Shown: piece by piece, positions 9,928 through 18,380 of the stretch
How positions within the stretch are numbered: the stretch's first letter is position 1
How the letters are laid out: every line of letters starts with the position of its first letter
NCBI GenBank assembly: GCA_963735445.1
Contig: CAVTLC010000002.1
Location: 1 to 64,000, forward strand
Reading direction: 5' to 3'
Source: AP-15 sp963735445
Lineage (GTDB): Bacteria > Pseudomonadota > Alphaproteobacteria > ATCC43930 > CGMCC-115725
Length of the DNA stretch: 64,000 nt
Notes under the pieces: model-generated
The model's database searches: none
What the model was told of the DNA's origin: nothing
Seen by the model: the letters and a program-made list of their open reading frames with translations, nothing else
Program-made: the position numbers and the translations under genes

Positions 9928-10071
9928 TCAGGCGTAATGCGGGTAGATGTAGTCGATCGGATCGCCGACCTTGCCGTCGTGATTTGGCTGATGTTGCGGC
10001 GACGCGGAGTGCACGCTCGCGGCGGCAAGAACAATCCCGACGCAAAACAAAAGCGATCTAACGACCAGCAT
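9928..10071 (-). CDS. 47-residue secreted small protein
   Basis: ATG at 10071 follows the strong ribosome site AGGGGAAG at the right spacing. The product starts MLVVRSLLFCVGIVLAAAS, a complete signal peptide, and leaves a mature peptide of roughly 25 residues ending KVGDPIDYIYPHYA. Family unknown. The mature part is rich in H, P, D and Y. It is divergent from the 54-residue gene at 10307, with an AT-rich promoter region between them. The combination of signal peptide and ribosome site makes a real gene more likely than chance. Confidence 0.6.
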   Translation of the reverse strand: MLVVRSLLFCVGIVLAAASVHSASPQHQPNHDGKVGDPIDYIYPHYA

Positions 10072-10198
10072 ATCGGCTTCCCCTAACCCGTTGTGAAATG
10101 AAACATCGGTCGTGCTCGGGCGGTTCCGGCTTTGCTGTCGGACAAACCTTAAGCGAACTAAACACGATTAAAATCAATGATGTATAAATCTAATGTCC

Positions 10199-10223
10199 GG
10201 AACCCGACAAAAATTCGAACGTT
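10199..10223 (+). promoter_or_regulatory. EcfG-type general stress promoter
   Basis: GGAAC at 10199-10203 and CGTT at 10220-10223 are separated by exactly 16 bases, matching the known alphaproteobacterial EcfG (general stress sigma) consensus GGAAC-N16/17-CGTT with no mismatch. It points toward the 54-residue gene at 10307, leaving a leader of about 75 bases. Confidence 0.7.
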
Positions 10224-10306
10224 GGCAGATTAACCACTCACCGCAAAACTGCACAGGAACAAACATCGTTTTATGAACCCTGCACATACTTTATCGGAGG
10301 AGACGC

Positions 10307-10471
10307 ATGCGTGACCCAAACGAGCTGCGATCCCTTGCGCGAACTTGCCGCGATCTGGCGAAATCTGCGCTAGAGCCGGACACTGTTGACCAGCTGCGGC
10401 TATGGGCTGTCGAGCTCGCGGATGTGGCCGACGCGATCGAGCGCGAGCAAGAATCCCGGCCTGACGAATAG
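10307..10471 (+). CDS. 54-residue helical small protein, probable stress gene
   Basis: ATG 10307 lies behind CGGAGGAGACGC. The product is acidic, helical and lacks a signal peptide: MRDPNELRSLARTCRDLAKS at the start, then a second helix ending AIEREQESRPDE. The pattern (L/Y)R..A..CR.LA followed by an amphipathic helix resembles short proteins of unknown function common in Rhizobiales and relatives. It is not NepR: the LYDxVVxEPVP core is missing. The perfect EcfG promoter upstream predicts induction in stationary phase or under general stress. Confidence 0.65.
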   Translation: MRDPNELRSLARTCRDLAKSALEPDTVDQLRLWAVELADVADAIEREQESRPDE

Positions 10472-10564
10472 ATTCACCGACAGTGGCTTTCATCGGGAGT
10501 CGATAGCATCGGGCGGCGCCGAATAAGCTCGGTGAATTGGCCGACTCGCCACATTGGTTAACGC

Positions 10565-10590
10565 GGAACCGGCGGCGCAGCTTGACGGTT
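10565..10590 (+). promoter_or_regulatory. EcfG-like promoter with one mismatch
   Basis: GGAAC (10565-10569), 17-base spacer, GGTT (10587-10590): one difference from GGAAC-N16/17-CGTT. It sits 34 bases before the secreted protein start at 10625. Confidence 0.4.
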
Positions 10591-10624
10591 TGCGAGGCGT
10601 GATCAATCAGCAATGGAACAGCAA

Positions 10625-10951
10625 ATGACCAGGCAGTTATTGGCGGGCGTGGCGGCCGTCGTCCTGATGAGCGGCGTCGCTGCGGCGCAGACCTATCCGC
10701 CCCCGACGACACCTCCCGAGATCCCGGGTACCGGCGCCTCGACGACAACAACGATCACGTCGGCCCCGAATGGCGGCTACCATGCGACGACGACCAAGCA
10801 CGGCGTCGACATGTACGGCAACGCGGTCACCAAGAAAGAGACCTATAAGGAGGGGATCGCGGGCAGCTCGCAAAGCCGCACGATCACCAAGACCGACCCT
10901 TGGGGCGGCAGCACCACCACCCACACCACAACCACCACCAACCCGCAGTAG
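10625..10951 (+). CDS. Secreted Thr/Pro-rich small protein
   Basis: From ATG 10625 (GGAAC purine-rich sequence just upstream; an in-frame ATG at 10613 is also possible) the product is about 108 residues. A signal peptide ends at VAAAQT; then come a proline-rich segment (TYPPPTTPPEIPGTG), a threonine-rich segment, and the repeat-like TKHGVDMYGNAVTKKETYKEG. The C-terminus is TTTHTTTTTNPQ. Low-complexity periplasmic proteins of this style are frequent in Bradyrhizobium-like genomes; function unknown. The EcfG-like box upstream suggests stress control. Confidence 0.65.
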   Translation: MTRQLLAGVAAVVLMSGVAAAQTYPPPTTPPEIPGTGASTTTTITSAPNGGYHATTTKHGVDMYGNAVTKKETYKEGIAGSSQSRTITKTDPWGGSTTTHTTTTTNPQ

Positions 10952-11281
10952 TTTAAGTTACGGGGGCCGCCTCGCCCGGCGGAAGTTCAAGCGGGACACG
11001 ATCTGCTGAACTCCCGTGGTAGTGGGCTGGCCCTCTCACAAAGGCCGCTCCGAAGCAACCTATTCACCGAACTCGCTCACCCGCCGAAATAGCCCGGGCA
11101 CGCCGGGGTGGCTGGAAGGCTGTCCTAAATATGACGCTCGACGTGGCGTCGTTGCTCAGTTCTGGTTGTCTCCCTTAAGCCATGGCGGAGACGCAATTCG
11201 GCGTTTCCCAGGATTGGGATTGCGTCACGCGCCTTTGTCCTGGTCCGGATCGTGGCTGGCCCGTCCTATTGGGAGAAACGC
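10952..11281. other. Intergenic stretch
   Basis: No coding signal is convincing on either strand. A weak inverted repeat (GACGC / GCGTC) lies near 11131-11148. A ribosome site GGGAGAAACGC ends the stretch and serves the gene at 11282. Confidence 0.45.
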
Positions 11282-11578
11282 ATGCGGATCCGCCTATTTG
11301 CGGCTTCAGCCGCCTTCGCCGCCGGGCTCGCCGCCCTGCCGATCGCGACCGCCGAGGCGCAATACTACTATCCCCCCTGCTCGCCCTTTCCTCTGGCTTG
11401 GCCGTTCTGCATAGCGGGCGCCGCGGTCAACACGGCCGCCACGATCGTCACCGCGCCGTTCGTGGCTTTTTCGGGACCCTACTACTACCCGTACTATGGC
11501 TACCGCTACGGCTATTACGGGCGCCCTCGGCACCATCACGCGCGGCACTACGCGCATTATTATTACGGACCGCGCTGA
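11282..11578 (+). CDS. Secreted Tyr/His-rich small protein
   Basis: ATG 11282 follows GGGAGAAACGC and gives MRIRLFAASAAFAAGLAALP, a signal peptide ending about TAEAQ. The mature part has two cysteines (YYYPPCSPF, WPFCIAG), a hydrophobic Ala/Thr/Val segment, and a C-terminus dominated by Y, G, R and H (PYYYPYYGYRYGYYG, RHHHARHYAHYYYG). Possibly a cell-surface or metal-binding peptide; no function is known. An upstream in-frame ATG (11252) would disrupt the signal peptide and is not favoured. Confidence 0.65.
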   Translation: MRIRLFAASAAFAAGLAALPIATAEAQYYYPPCSPFPLAWPFCIAGAAVNTAATIVTAPFVAFSGPYYYPYYGYRYGYYGRPRHHHARHYAHYYYGPR

Positions 11579-11713
11579 GCTCGCCCCTGCCGGTCGCGAC
11601 CCCGCGAGGCATGGCGATCCGACAAGTATCCGGCAAAACGCGAGGATGCGGACCGGCGGTGTCAGGGCGTAGTCGCCGCATGTCTAACCTTGATTTATTT
11701 CGGCCGGTCGTGA

Positions 11714-13468
11714 TCACGCGACGCGGTCGCCTTGGCGGATCTCGACGGTGCGGTTGTCGACGGCGGGGAGCATGCGCGCGGGGTCGCGGGTCACGATCAC
11801 ATCGAGCACCGTCGGGCGGCTGCGCTCGGCGAGACCGGTCGCGAGCGCCGCGGGCAATTGGCCGGGGTCCTCGACGCGGATGCCGTTGCATCCCATGGCG
11901 CGGGCGATTGCGGCGTAATCCATCTCGACAAGATCGGAGGATTGGTAGCGCCCGCGAAACATCGCGTGCTGCAACGCCTTGACATAGCCCGAGGCCGCGT
12001 TGTTGACGACGACGATTGTTAACCCGATGCCGGCGCGGCGCGCGGTTTCGAGTTCGCCCAACGTCATGTTAAAGCCGCCATCGCCGCCGATCGCGACAAC
12101 CGGGGTTGCCGGCGCCGCTAACGCCGCCCCGATGCCGCCGGGCAGCCCATAGCCGATCGACGCCAGACCACGGTCGGGGATGAAATGCCGCCCGGCCTTC
12201 TTGGTGTCGTAAAGCAGCCCGGTCCAATGCCCGGCAAACCCGCCATCGGCGACGAGGATGCTGTCGTCAGGCAGGGCACGGTTCAGCTCACGGCACAGCC
12301 GCGCCATATGCACCGGCCGCTCGTCTGAATCGAGCCGGGCTGAGGCCTCGTCGCGCCACGCCGCCATTCGCTTCGGGATTTCGGCGACATAATCGGCGCG
12401 CGCGGCGCGGCTCTGCCTCGCATCATCGGCGAGAGCTTCGCTGAGGTCCTCGAGCCCGGCGCGGGCATCGCCCCACAATGCCACCGCCGCCGGCATGCAG
12501 CGGCCAATCTCTTCAGCGACAATTTCGAGGTGAATGAGCGGGATCGAGCGCGACGGCAACGCGTAGCGCTTGGTCGCGATCTCGCCGAGCTTGCAGCCAA
12601 CGACGAGCAGACAATCCGACGCCTCGATCAGCTCGTTGGCGATCCGCGAGTAGCGGCCAAAGAGGCCGGCCGACAACGGGTGGGTGCAGGCGATGCCGCC
12701 CTTGCCGCTCATCGTGTGCGCGACCGGGATCGACTGGGCCTCGGCCAAGGCGAGCAGCGCGTCGTAGCCCTGCGACAAATGGATGCCGCCGCCGACCAGG
12801 ATCAACGGCCGCTTGGCACGCGCGAGCAACGCCGCGGCGCGCGCGATATCGGCGCGGTCGGGTCGGATGCGCCGGGCGGGAGCGCGCAACGTCGTCGGGT
12901 CGATCGCAAAATCGTCGGCGGTGAAATCATGTTCGCCGTGGCAGACATCCTCAGGCACATCGAGCAATACCGGCCCCGGCCGGCCCGAGGTCGCGACCGC
13001 AAAAGCGCGGGCCAGCAATTCGGGAACGCGGGCGGTCTGCTCGACCCGGATCAATTCCTTTACCGCCGGCCGCAGGATTTCGACCTGGCGCGCCTCCTGG
13101 GTCATGTTTTTCCAGGAATGAGAGCGGTTGGTGTCTCCGGCAAAGGCGACGATCGGGGTCCCGGCGTTCAATGCCTCGATCAGGCCGGTAACGAGGTTGG
13201 TGGCGCCGGGGCCGAGCGTGCCGTCGCACACCCCCGGCCGGTTGGTGACCCGCGCATAGGCCTCGGCGGCAAAGGCGCCGCAGCGCTCGTCGTTGATCAG
13301 GAAGTGGCGCATGCCGAGCTGCGACAGCGCGTCGTAAAACGGCAATAGCTGGAAGCCGCCCATGCCGAACATCGGCCCGACCTCGGCGAGCCGCAGCATT
13401 TCGGCCATCGCGCGGCCGCCATTCATCCGGCCCGAGGGGCGGTTGCTGGCGCGGTTTGCTTCGCTCAT
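11714..13468 (-). CDS. Thiamine-diphosphate-dependent enzyme (acetolactate synthase-like)
   Basis: 584 residues with the three-domain ThDP enzyme layout. The N-terminal pyrimidine-binding domain carries the activating glutamate in NDERCGAFAAEAYARVT. A central domain contains RPLILVGGGIHLSQ. The C-terminal pyrophosphate domain has GDGGFNMTLGELETA and the closing VVNN of the GDG..NN metal/ThDP motif. ATG 13468 has the strong site GGGAGGAACACGC. Substrate unknown; the family includes acetolactate synthase, benzoylformate and other 2-oxoacid decarboxylases and carboligases. No regulatory small subunit is present, so a catabolic role with the neighbouring ring-cleavage genes is more likely than isoleucine/valine synthesis (inference). 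Confidence 0.85.
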   Translation of the reverse strand: MSEANRASNRPSGRMNGGRAMAEMLRLAEVGPMFGMGGFQLLPFYDALSQLGMRHFLINDERCGAFAAEAYARVTNRPGVCDGTLGPGATNLVTGLIEALNAGTPIVAFAGDTNRSHSWKNMTQEARQVEILRPAVKELIRVEQTARVPELLARAFAVATSGRPGPVLLDVPEDVCHGEHDFTADDFAIDPTTLRAPARRIRPDRADIARAAALLARAKRPLILVGGGIHLSQGYDALLALAEAQSIPVAHTMSGKGGIACTHPLSAGLFGRYSRIANELIEASDCLLVVGCKLGEIATKRYALPSRSIPLIHLEIVAEEIGRCMPAAVALWGDARAGLEDLSEALADDARQSRAARADYVAEIPKRMAAWRDEASARLDSDERPVHMARLCRELNRALPDDSILVADGGFAGHWTGLLYDTKKAGRHFIPDRGLASIGYGLPGGIGAALAAPATPVVAIGGDGGFNMTLGELETARRAGIGLTIVVVNNAASGYVKALQHAMFRGRYQSSDLVEMDYAAIARAMGCNGIRVEDPGQLPAALATGLAERSRPTVLDVIVTRDPARMLPAVDNRTVEIRQGDRVA

Positions 13469-13494
13469 GCGTGTTCCTCCCGGTCGTGTGTCGG

Positions 13495-14326
13495 TCAGCC
13501 CGCGGGCCTGACGCGCGGTGGCGGCGGCGCGGACAATCGCGACAAACTCGCGCGCGCTGACGCCGGGTGCGATGCCCAAAGCCGCGGCCCGCAAATTTAC
13601 GCGCGATAGAATACCATCCTCGTAGGTCGAGCGGGCGTCGCCAATGCGGGCGGTGTTGGCCGCGACGGTAGCGGCGGCGATGCCGCGGGCATCGAGTGCG
13701 GGGAGCCGGGTCACGCCGGCGTCGTCGACGCCAATGCCGGCATCGTTGAAGAGTGCTGCAAGCGCGTCGTATTTGAGCGCGGTCTCGGGCTTTCCGCCCA
13801 ACAGCCCGCCATGCGAGCCGGTCACGACGATCGTCCCGAGATGCTCGGGGCTGACCGCCGAGGCCGAGTCGAGCGCCCACACCGCCGGCGGCTCGGGGAT
13901 CAGCAGAAACGCCGATTCGAGTGCTGCCGGCGGCTCTCTTCCGCTGGTCGGCGCGTGCGCCAGCGCCGCCGCGGCGTCGCTGCAGTTGAGGCCGGCGCGG
14001 CAGCCGAGTGCGACCGCGGCGGGATTGGCCTGGGTGATCACACCGCGCGCCATCATATCGGCGCCGTCGCCGATCCGCGCGGTCGTGTGGCCCACCGCGG
14101 CGGCCGGTATGCCGAGTTTCGCAAGGAAGTCGAGCCCGGCAATCCCGGCATCGTCGCGCCCGATCCCGGCATCGTTAAAGATTGCCGCGGCAACACCGAG
14201 CTTGGCCGCGACATAGGCCGCATAAACGCCACCATGCGAGCCGTTGACGACGACCGCACCTTTGGCTTCGGGGCCGATGCGGGTGATGCTGTCGGCGGTC
14301 AGGATCGGCGCGGGCTGGGCGGTCAT
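13495..14326 (-). CDS. Uncharacterised protein made of two copies of one domain
   Basis: About 277 residues built from two homologous halves. Both have V(V/T)GSHGG, a segment ending in (I/L)FNDAGIG.DDAG(I/V), TARIGDA, and a final N.AA(V/A)LG; the first copy covers about residues 18-105 and the second about 160-250. I do not recognise a named family and assign no activity. As sequenced, the frame runs on into the ThDP gene, but deleting one base from GGG 13504-13506 gives a TGA at 13495-13497, leaving room for the ThDP gene's own ribosome site. The start is ATG 14326, chosen because homology-like sequence begins near it; a longer frame reaches 14452. Confidence 0.6.
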
Positions 14327-14568
14327 GGCATTGTCTCGCGCAAAGAGGCAGCGGCCCGCCATCATGCCGGGACCGACAAAATATGCACAAGCGGCAAACC
14401 CGATTCGACGGCGGCAGCTACTGCCGATCAAAATGACTTGAGCGTTCTGCACTGCGCGCTCATCGGCGGTGGCGTGGCGCGGGCGTGTCGCACACCCCGG
14501 TTTCCGCCGCTATAATGGACTGTCGCGCATCCGCGATCGGCAAAGCCGGGAAATGGGAGGACCGTCGC

Positions 14569-15504
14569 ATGCAGATCGGTTTTATCGGCACCGGGACGAT
14601 GGGCACGCCGATTGCCGGCTGCCTGATCGACGCCGGCCACGCGCTGACGGTTTACGACATCAGGTCCGAGGCGACGCGGACTCTCGCCGGGCGTGGCGCT
14701 GAAGCGGTTGCGAGCCCGCGTGCCGTCGCCGAAAAGAGCGAGGTTGTGTTCACCTCGCTTCCCGGCCCGGACGAAATGCGGGCGACAGTGCTCGATCCGC
14801 AAAGAGGCGTTCTCGCCGGGCTGCGTGAGGGCGGTTGCTATATCGATCTGACGACCAACGCGCCGACGGTAGCGCGCGAGGTTGCCGCCGCCTGTGCCGC
14901 CAAGGGCGTTTCGATGCTCGATGCGCCGGTCAGCGGCCGTCCGCCCGGCATGACGGTGATGGTCGGCGGCGACGAGGCTGTCTTTGCTCGCCATCGCCCG
15001 TTATTCGAGGCCATTGCCCGCAACATCTTTTATGTTGGTGAGCCGGGCGCCGGGTGCGTCGCCAAGCTCGTCACGCAATATCTCGGCTACACCAATTTCG
15101 TCGCCGCACTCGAGGGCCTGTTGATCGGCGCCAAGGCCGGGATCGATCCCGGTATTCTGGCGCAGATCGTGCCGTTCAGCGCCGGCGCCAGCCGCACCTT
15201 CGACAACATCCCGCGCTCGGTGCTGACCGGTGCGTTCACCGCCGGCGGCACGCTCGACATTGTCGCCAAGGATCTGCATCTGGCCTGCGAACTCGCCCGT
15301 GAAGTCGCTTCCCCTGCGAGTTTGGGTCTGCTTGCCCATGACGTTCTGCATCGCGCCCAGGCTCAGGGTTGGGGCAAAGAGGGGTTTCCGATCGCCGCCC
15401 GCATCCTCGAAGCGATGGCCGGCCACGAGCTGCGCTCGCAGTCTGGGCAGAATGCAGTAAACTATCAGGCGGACGATCCGCGACGCAGCCCCGCCCGCGA
15501 GTAG
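14569..15504 (+). CDS. NAD(P)-dependent beta-hydroxyacid dehydrogenase (3-hydroxyisobutyrate dehydrogenase family)
   Basis: About 311 residues from ATG 14569, which follows GGGAGGACCGTCGC. The N-terminal Rossmann motif is IGFIGTGTMGTPIAG. LDAPVSGRPPGMTVMVGG corresponds to the substrate-binding block of the family, and the catalytic lysine is likely in GAGCVAKLVTQYL. Members oxidise 3-hydroxyacids such as 3-hydroxyisobutyrate, tartronate semialdehyde (reverse) or related compounds in the cytoplasm. It is divergent from the two-repeat/ThDP genes and 92 bases upstream of the Rieske gene, so a shared catabolic pathway is inferred. Confidence 0.88.
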   Translation: MQIGFIGTGTMGTPIAGCLIDAGHALTVYDIRSEATRTLAGRGAEAVASPRAVAEKSEVVFTSLPGPDEMRATVLDPQRGVLAGLREGGCYIDLTTNAPTVAREVAAACAAKGVSMLDAPVSGRPPGMTVMVGGDEAVFARHRPLFEAIARNIFYVGEPGAGCVAKLVTQYLGYTNFVAALEGLLIGAKAGIDPGILAQIVPFSAGASRTFDNIPRSVLTGAFTAGGTLDIVAKDLHLACELAREVASPASLGLLAHDVLHRAQAQGWGKEGFPIAARILEAMAGHELRSQSGQNAVNYQADDPRRSPARE

Positions 15505-15596
15505 CGCGCGACAGCGGGATCCAACAGCGCAGCGGTTGATTTAGGCGGCCTGGACCTCGTTTGCGGGGCCGGCACGGTTGGGTTAGGAGGGCAGCA

Positions 15597-16987
15597 ATGG
15601 CGGCCATATCGGAAGCGGGGTATCGCGAAGGTCTCGTCGATCTGGCGAAAGGCCAGATCAGCCGCGAGATCTTCGTCAACGACGCGATCTATGCGCAGGA
15701 GCAGGAGCGACTGTTTGCCCGCGCTTGGCTGTTTGTCGGCCACGAGAGCCAGGTCCCCAACCCCGGCGACTTCTTTGTCTCGGGCATGGGCGAAGAGTCG
15801 GTGATCCTGTGCCGCGACCGCGCCGGTGAGATCCATGTGTTTCTGAATTCGTGCCGGCATCGCGGCATGAAGGTGTGCCGCTACGACGAGGGCAACACAC
15901 CGGTCTTTACCTGCCCCTATCACGGCTGGAGCTACGGCACCGACGGCAAGCTGGTCGGCGTGCCGTATTTCCGCGAGGCCTATCACTCTACGCTCGACCG
16001 CTCGCAATGGGGTTTGGTCGAGGTCGCGCAATTGTGCAACTACAAGGGCGCCATTTGGGCCACCTGGGACCCGGCCGCCCCGTCCTTTACCGAGTACCTC
16101 GGCGACTTTACCCAGTATCTCGACCAGACTTTTGACGCCTGGGACGGCGGCGATGGCGGTGCCGAGATCCTCGGCGGCATCCAGAAGTGGCGGGTGCCGT
16201 GCAACTGGAAATTCCCGGCCGAGAATTTCAGCGGCGACAGCTACCACAACATCAGCCACCGCTCGGTTGATCTGGTCGGCGTCGGCCCGTCGGGCAGCGG
16301 CCGCCGCGACATGCCGGAACTGAACCTCGCGCAAAAGCTGCACATCGCGATCCCCGATCGCGGGCATCAGACAACCGCCTATTTGTTGCCGCAGACGAGC
16401 TCGGTGCCGCCCGGCTATCAGCACTCTTCGGTCGTTTCCGACTATTTCGCGCATTGCGAAGAACAGCGCCGCCGCCGGCGCGGCGATTGGGGACGCTGAT
16501 TACCCTGGTCGGCGAGGTTTTCCCGACCATGGCGTTTCTCTCCCGCCAGCCGCGCACGATCGCGGTGTGGCACCCGCGCGGGCCGCACGAGACCGAAGTG
16601 TGGCGCTGGTTCCTGGTCGACAAGGCGGCGCCGCAAGAGGTCAAGGATTTCCTGCGCGACTACTACATCCGCTACTCGGGCCCGGCCGGCATGACCGAGC
16701 AGGACGACATGGAAAACTGGAACTACGCGCATGCCGCGAGCCGCGGCGTGATCGCGCGCCGGTTTCCCTATAATTACGAGCAAGGTGCGGGGACCGAGAT
16801 CGAGAATTACGAGTGGGAAGGGTTCCGGTTGCCGGGGCTCGTGACCGATTTGACCCGGGCGAAGTCGAGCGAGCACAATTTGCGCAATCTCTACCGCCGC
16901 TGGGCTCAATTCATGGAAGCCGACAGCTGGGACGACCTAATGACCCAGCGCGCGCCGGCTCCGGCCGTCGCCCAAGCCGCCGAGTGA
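15597..16987 (+). CDS. Rieske aromatic-ring-hydroxylating oxygenase, alpha subunit (one frameshift)
   Basis: The catalytic subunit of a Rieske non-haem iron oxygenase. The 2Fe-2S ligands are C86, H88, C106 and H109 in CRHRGMKVC..CPYHGW. The mononuclear iron site is DSYHNISH (H217, H221), with the third ligand probably in the acidic EQDDMENW near the C-terminus. ATG 15597 is behind TTAGGAGG. The frame breaks after RRGDWG; adding one G to GGGG at 16489-16492 restores TLITLVGEVFPT and a 463-residue protein. No beta subunit, ferredoxin or reductase is nearby, so electron partners must be elsewhere. The substrate is unknown, probably an aromatic acid. Confidence 0.88.
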
Positions 16988-17047
16988 CGACCGCGGCGGG
17001 CCGCCCTACCCGACTGGATCGGTTTCGCCGCCTTTAACCCAGCACTC

Positions 17048-17069
17048 CCCCGCTCACGGGGCGGTTTTT
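17048..17069 (+). terminator. Rho-independent terminator after the Rieske gene
   Basis: CCCCG (17048-17052), loop CTCA, CGGGG (17057-17061), then CGG and five T residues at 17065-17069. It lies 61 bases past the Rieske stop, which separates that gene from the extradiol dioxygenase transcriptionally. Confidence 0.65.
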
Positions 17070-17089
17070 CAGCGCGTGGGGGCGTTCAA

Positions 17090-17110
17090 CGTTGGCGCAT
17101 AGCGCCAACG
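17090..17110. promoter_or_regulatory. Perfect palindrome, candidate operator for the extradiol dioxygenase
   Basis: CGTTGGCGC, spacer ATA, GCGCCAACG: nine-base perfect arms. It lies 112 bases before the extradiol dioxygenase start and after the terminator at 17048-17069, where a repressor or activator of that gene would bind. It could also form a hairpin in RNA, but there is no T-run after it. Confidence 0.4.
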
Positions 17111-17221
17111 GGCGGATTATCGGATTGTCCTCACGGGCGGGCGGAAGATCGGGTAGTATCGCAGTGGTTTCACATGGCCGCGTCGCGATGGCGGCACGCG
17201 CTCTCGAGGGAGGAGCAGGAA

Positions 17222-18286
17222 ATGGGCGACATTCTCGGTCTTGGCTGCACCCACTATCCGGGGCTGACGGTGCCCGACGAACAATTGCCGGGGCTGTTTC
17301 ACCGGTTGTTGACCGCCCCCAATGTACCCGAGCGCTACAAGAACCCGGCAAACTGGCCGGCCGAACTCATCGCCGAACTTGGCAACGACGAGGGTTTCTC
17401 ATCGGCTCAGCGCTACAGCGCGCGACTCGCCGACGGCTTCCGGGCGGTGCGCAAATCGCTTGACGAATTCAATCCCGATGTCGTGGTGGTGTGGGGCGAC
17501 GACCAGTACGAAAATTTCCGCGAGGACATCATCCCGGCGTTCTGCTTGCTCGGCTATGATGATGATTTCCAGGTCCAGCCGTGGAAGAACGGCAATGGCG
17601 GCCGCAGCAATCGCTGGGGCGAGCCTGGCGATTGGGCATTAAAGCTGCACGGCCATCGCGACGCCGCCAAGTATCTCGCGACCGGATTGATCGAGCGCGG
17701 CATCGACCTCGCCTATGCCTATAAGCCGCTGCATCATCCGCTGGCGCACGCCTTTACCAACACCTTCCTGTATCTCGATTGGGATCGCAAAGGCTTTCCC
17801 TATCCGGTCATCCCGTTCGCGATCAATTGCTATGGCAGCAACTTGCTGCACGCCAAGGGCGGCACCGCGGCCTTGTTCATACCGCCGCGCGATCCGTCGA
17901 TCCCCGGCGACCCGCCGTCGCCGCATCCCTGGCGCTGTATGGAAGTCGGCAAGGCCGTCGCCGAGACCTTTGCGGACTCGCCGTGGCGCGTCGCCGTCAT
18001 CGCATCATCGAGCTGGTCGCACTGCTTCCTGTCGCCGACCAATGGCTATCTGTGGCCTGACCACAAGGCCGATCGGCTGCTGTTCGATGCGCTGAAAGAG
18101 CGCGATTACGACACTTGGCGCAAGCGCCCGCTCAAGGAAATGGAGCAGGCCGGCCAGCATGAGATGCTGAACTGGTGCGCCCTGATGGGGGCGATGGAGA
18201 CCCTCGACCGCCGCCCGATCGTGCACGATTACGTCGAAACGCACATCTTTGCGTCGGAGAAGTGCTTCGTCACCTATCCGGTGTAG
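17222..18286 (+). CDS. Class III extradiol ring-cleavage dioxygenase (LigB superfamily)
   Basis: A non-haem Fe(II) dioxygenase expected to cleave a catecholic ring next to its hydroxyls. 354 residues from ATG 17222 (GGGAGGAGCAGGAA upstream). Family features visible: GCTHYPGL with the N-terminal metal histidine, VVVVWGDDQYENF, KPLHHPLAHAF with the mid-protein active-site histidines, and ASSSWSHCF. The C-terminus includes NWCALMGAMETLD. It lies downstream of the Rieske gene, so hydroxylation followed by ring cleavage is a plausible sequence of reactions, although a terminator and a palindrome in between suggest separate control. Confidence 0.85.
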   Translation: MGDILGLGCTHYPGLTVPDEQLPGLFHRLLTAPNVPERYKNPANWPAELIAELGNDEGFSSAQRYSARLADGFRAVRKSLDEFNPDVVVVWGDDQYENFREDIIPAFCLLGYDDDFQVQPWKNGNGGRSNRWGEPGDWALKLHGHRDAAKYLATGLIERGIDLAYAYKPLHHPLAHAFTNTFLYLDWDRKGFPYPVIPFAINCYGSNLLHAKGGTAALFIPPRDPSIPGDPPSPHPWRCMEVGKAVAETFADSPWRVAVIASSSWSHCFLSPTNGYLWPDHKADRLLFDALKERDYDTWRKRPLKEMEQAGQHEMLNWCALMGAMETLDRRPIVHDYVETHIFASEKCFVTYPV

Positions 18287-18380
18287 GGTTGAACACAGCG
18301 CGGCGGGGCGTCCTCATCGGCTGACCGCCGCCGCGCTTGCCAAGTCGGGCCCTCGCCCGTAACACTGACGGCGGGGATCC

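Noticed and set aside
10250..10275. A second GGAAC...CGTT near 10256
   Set aside because: The two elements are only 6 bases apart, far from the 16-17 needed.
10307..10471. NepR anti-sigma factor
   Set aside because: Size fits, but the conserved LYDxVVxEPVP core is absent and no phyR or ecfG gene is adjacent.
11714..14452. A single 912-residue fused protein
   Set aside because: The downstream half has its own strong ribosome site and ATG at 13468, and one base change of the kind seen in many other genes here introduces a stop at 13495. I treat them as two genes.
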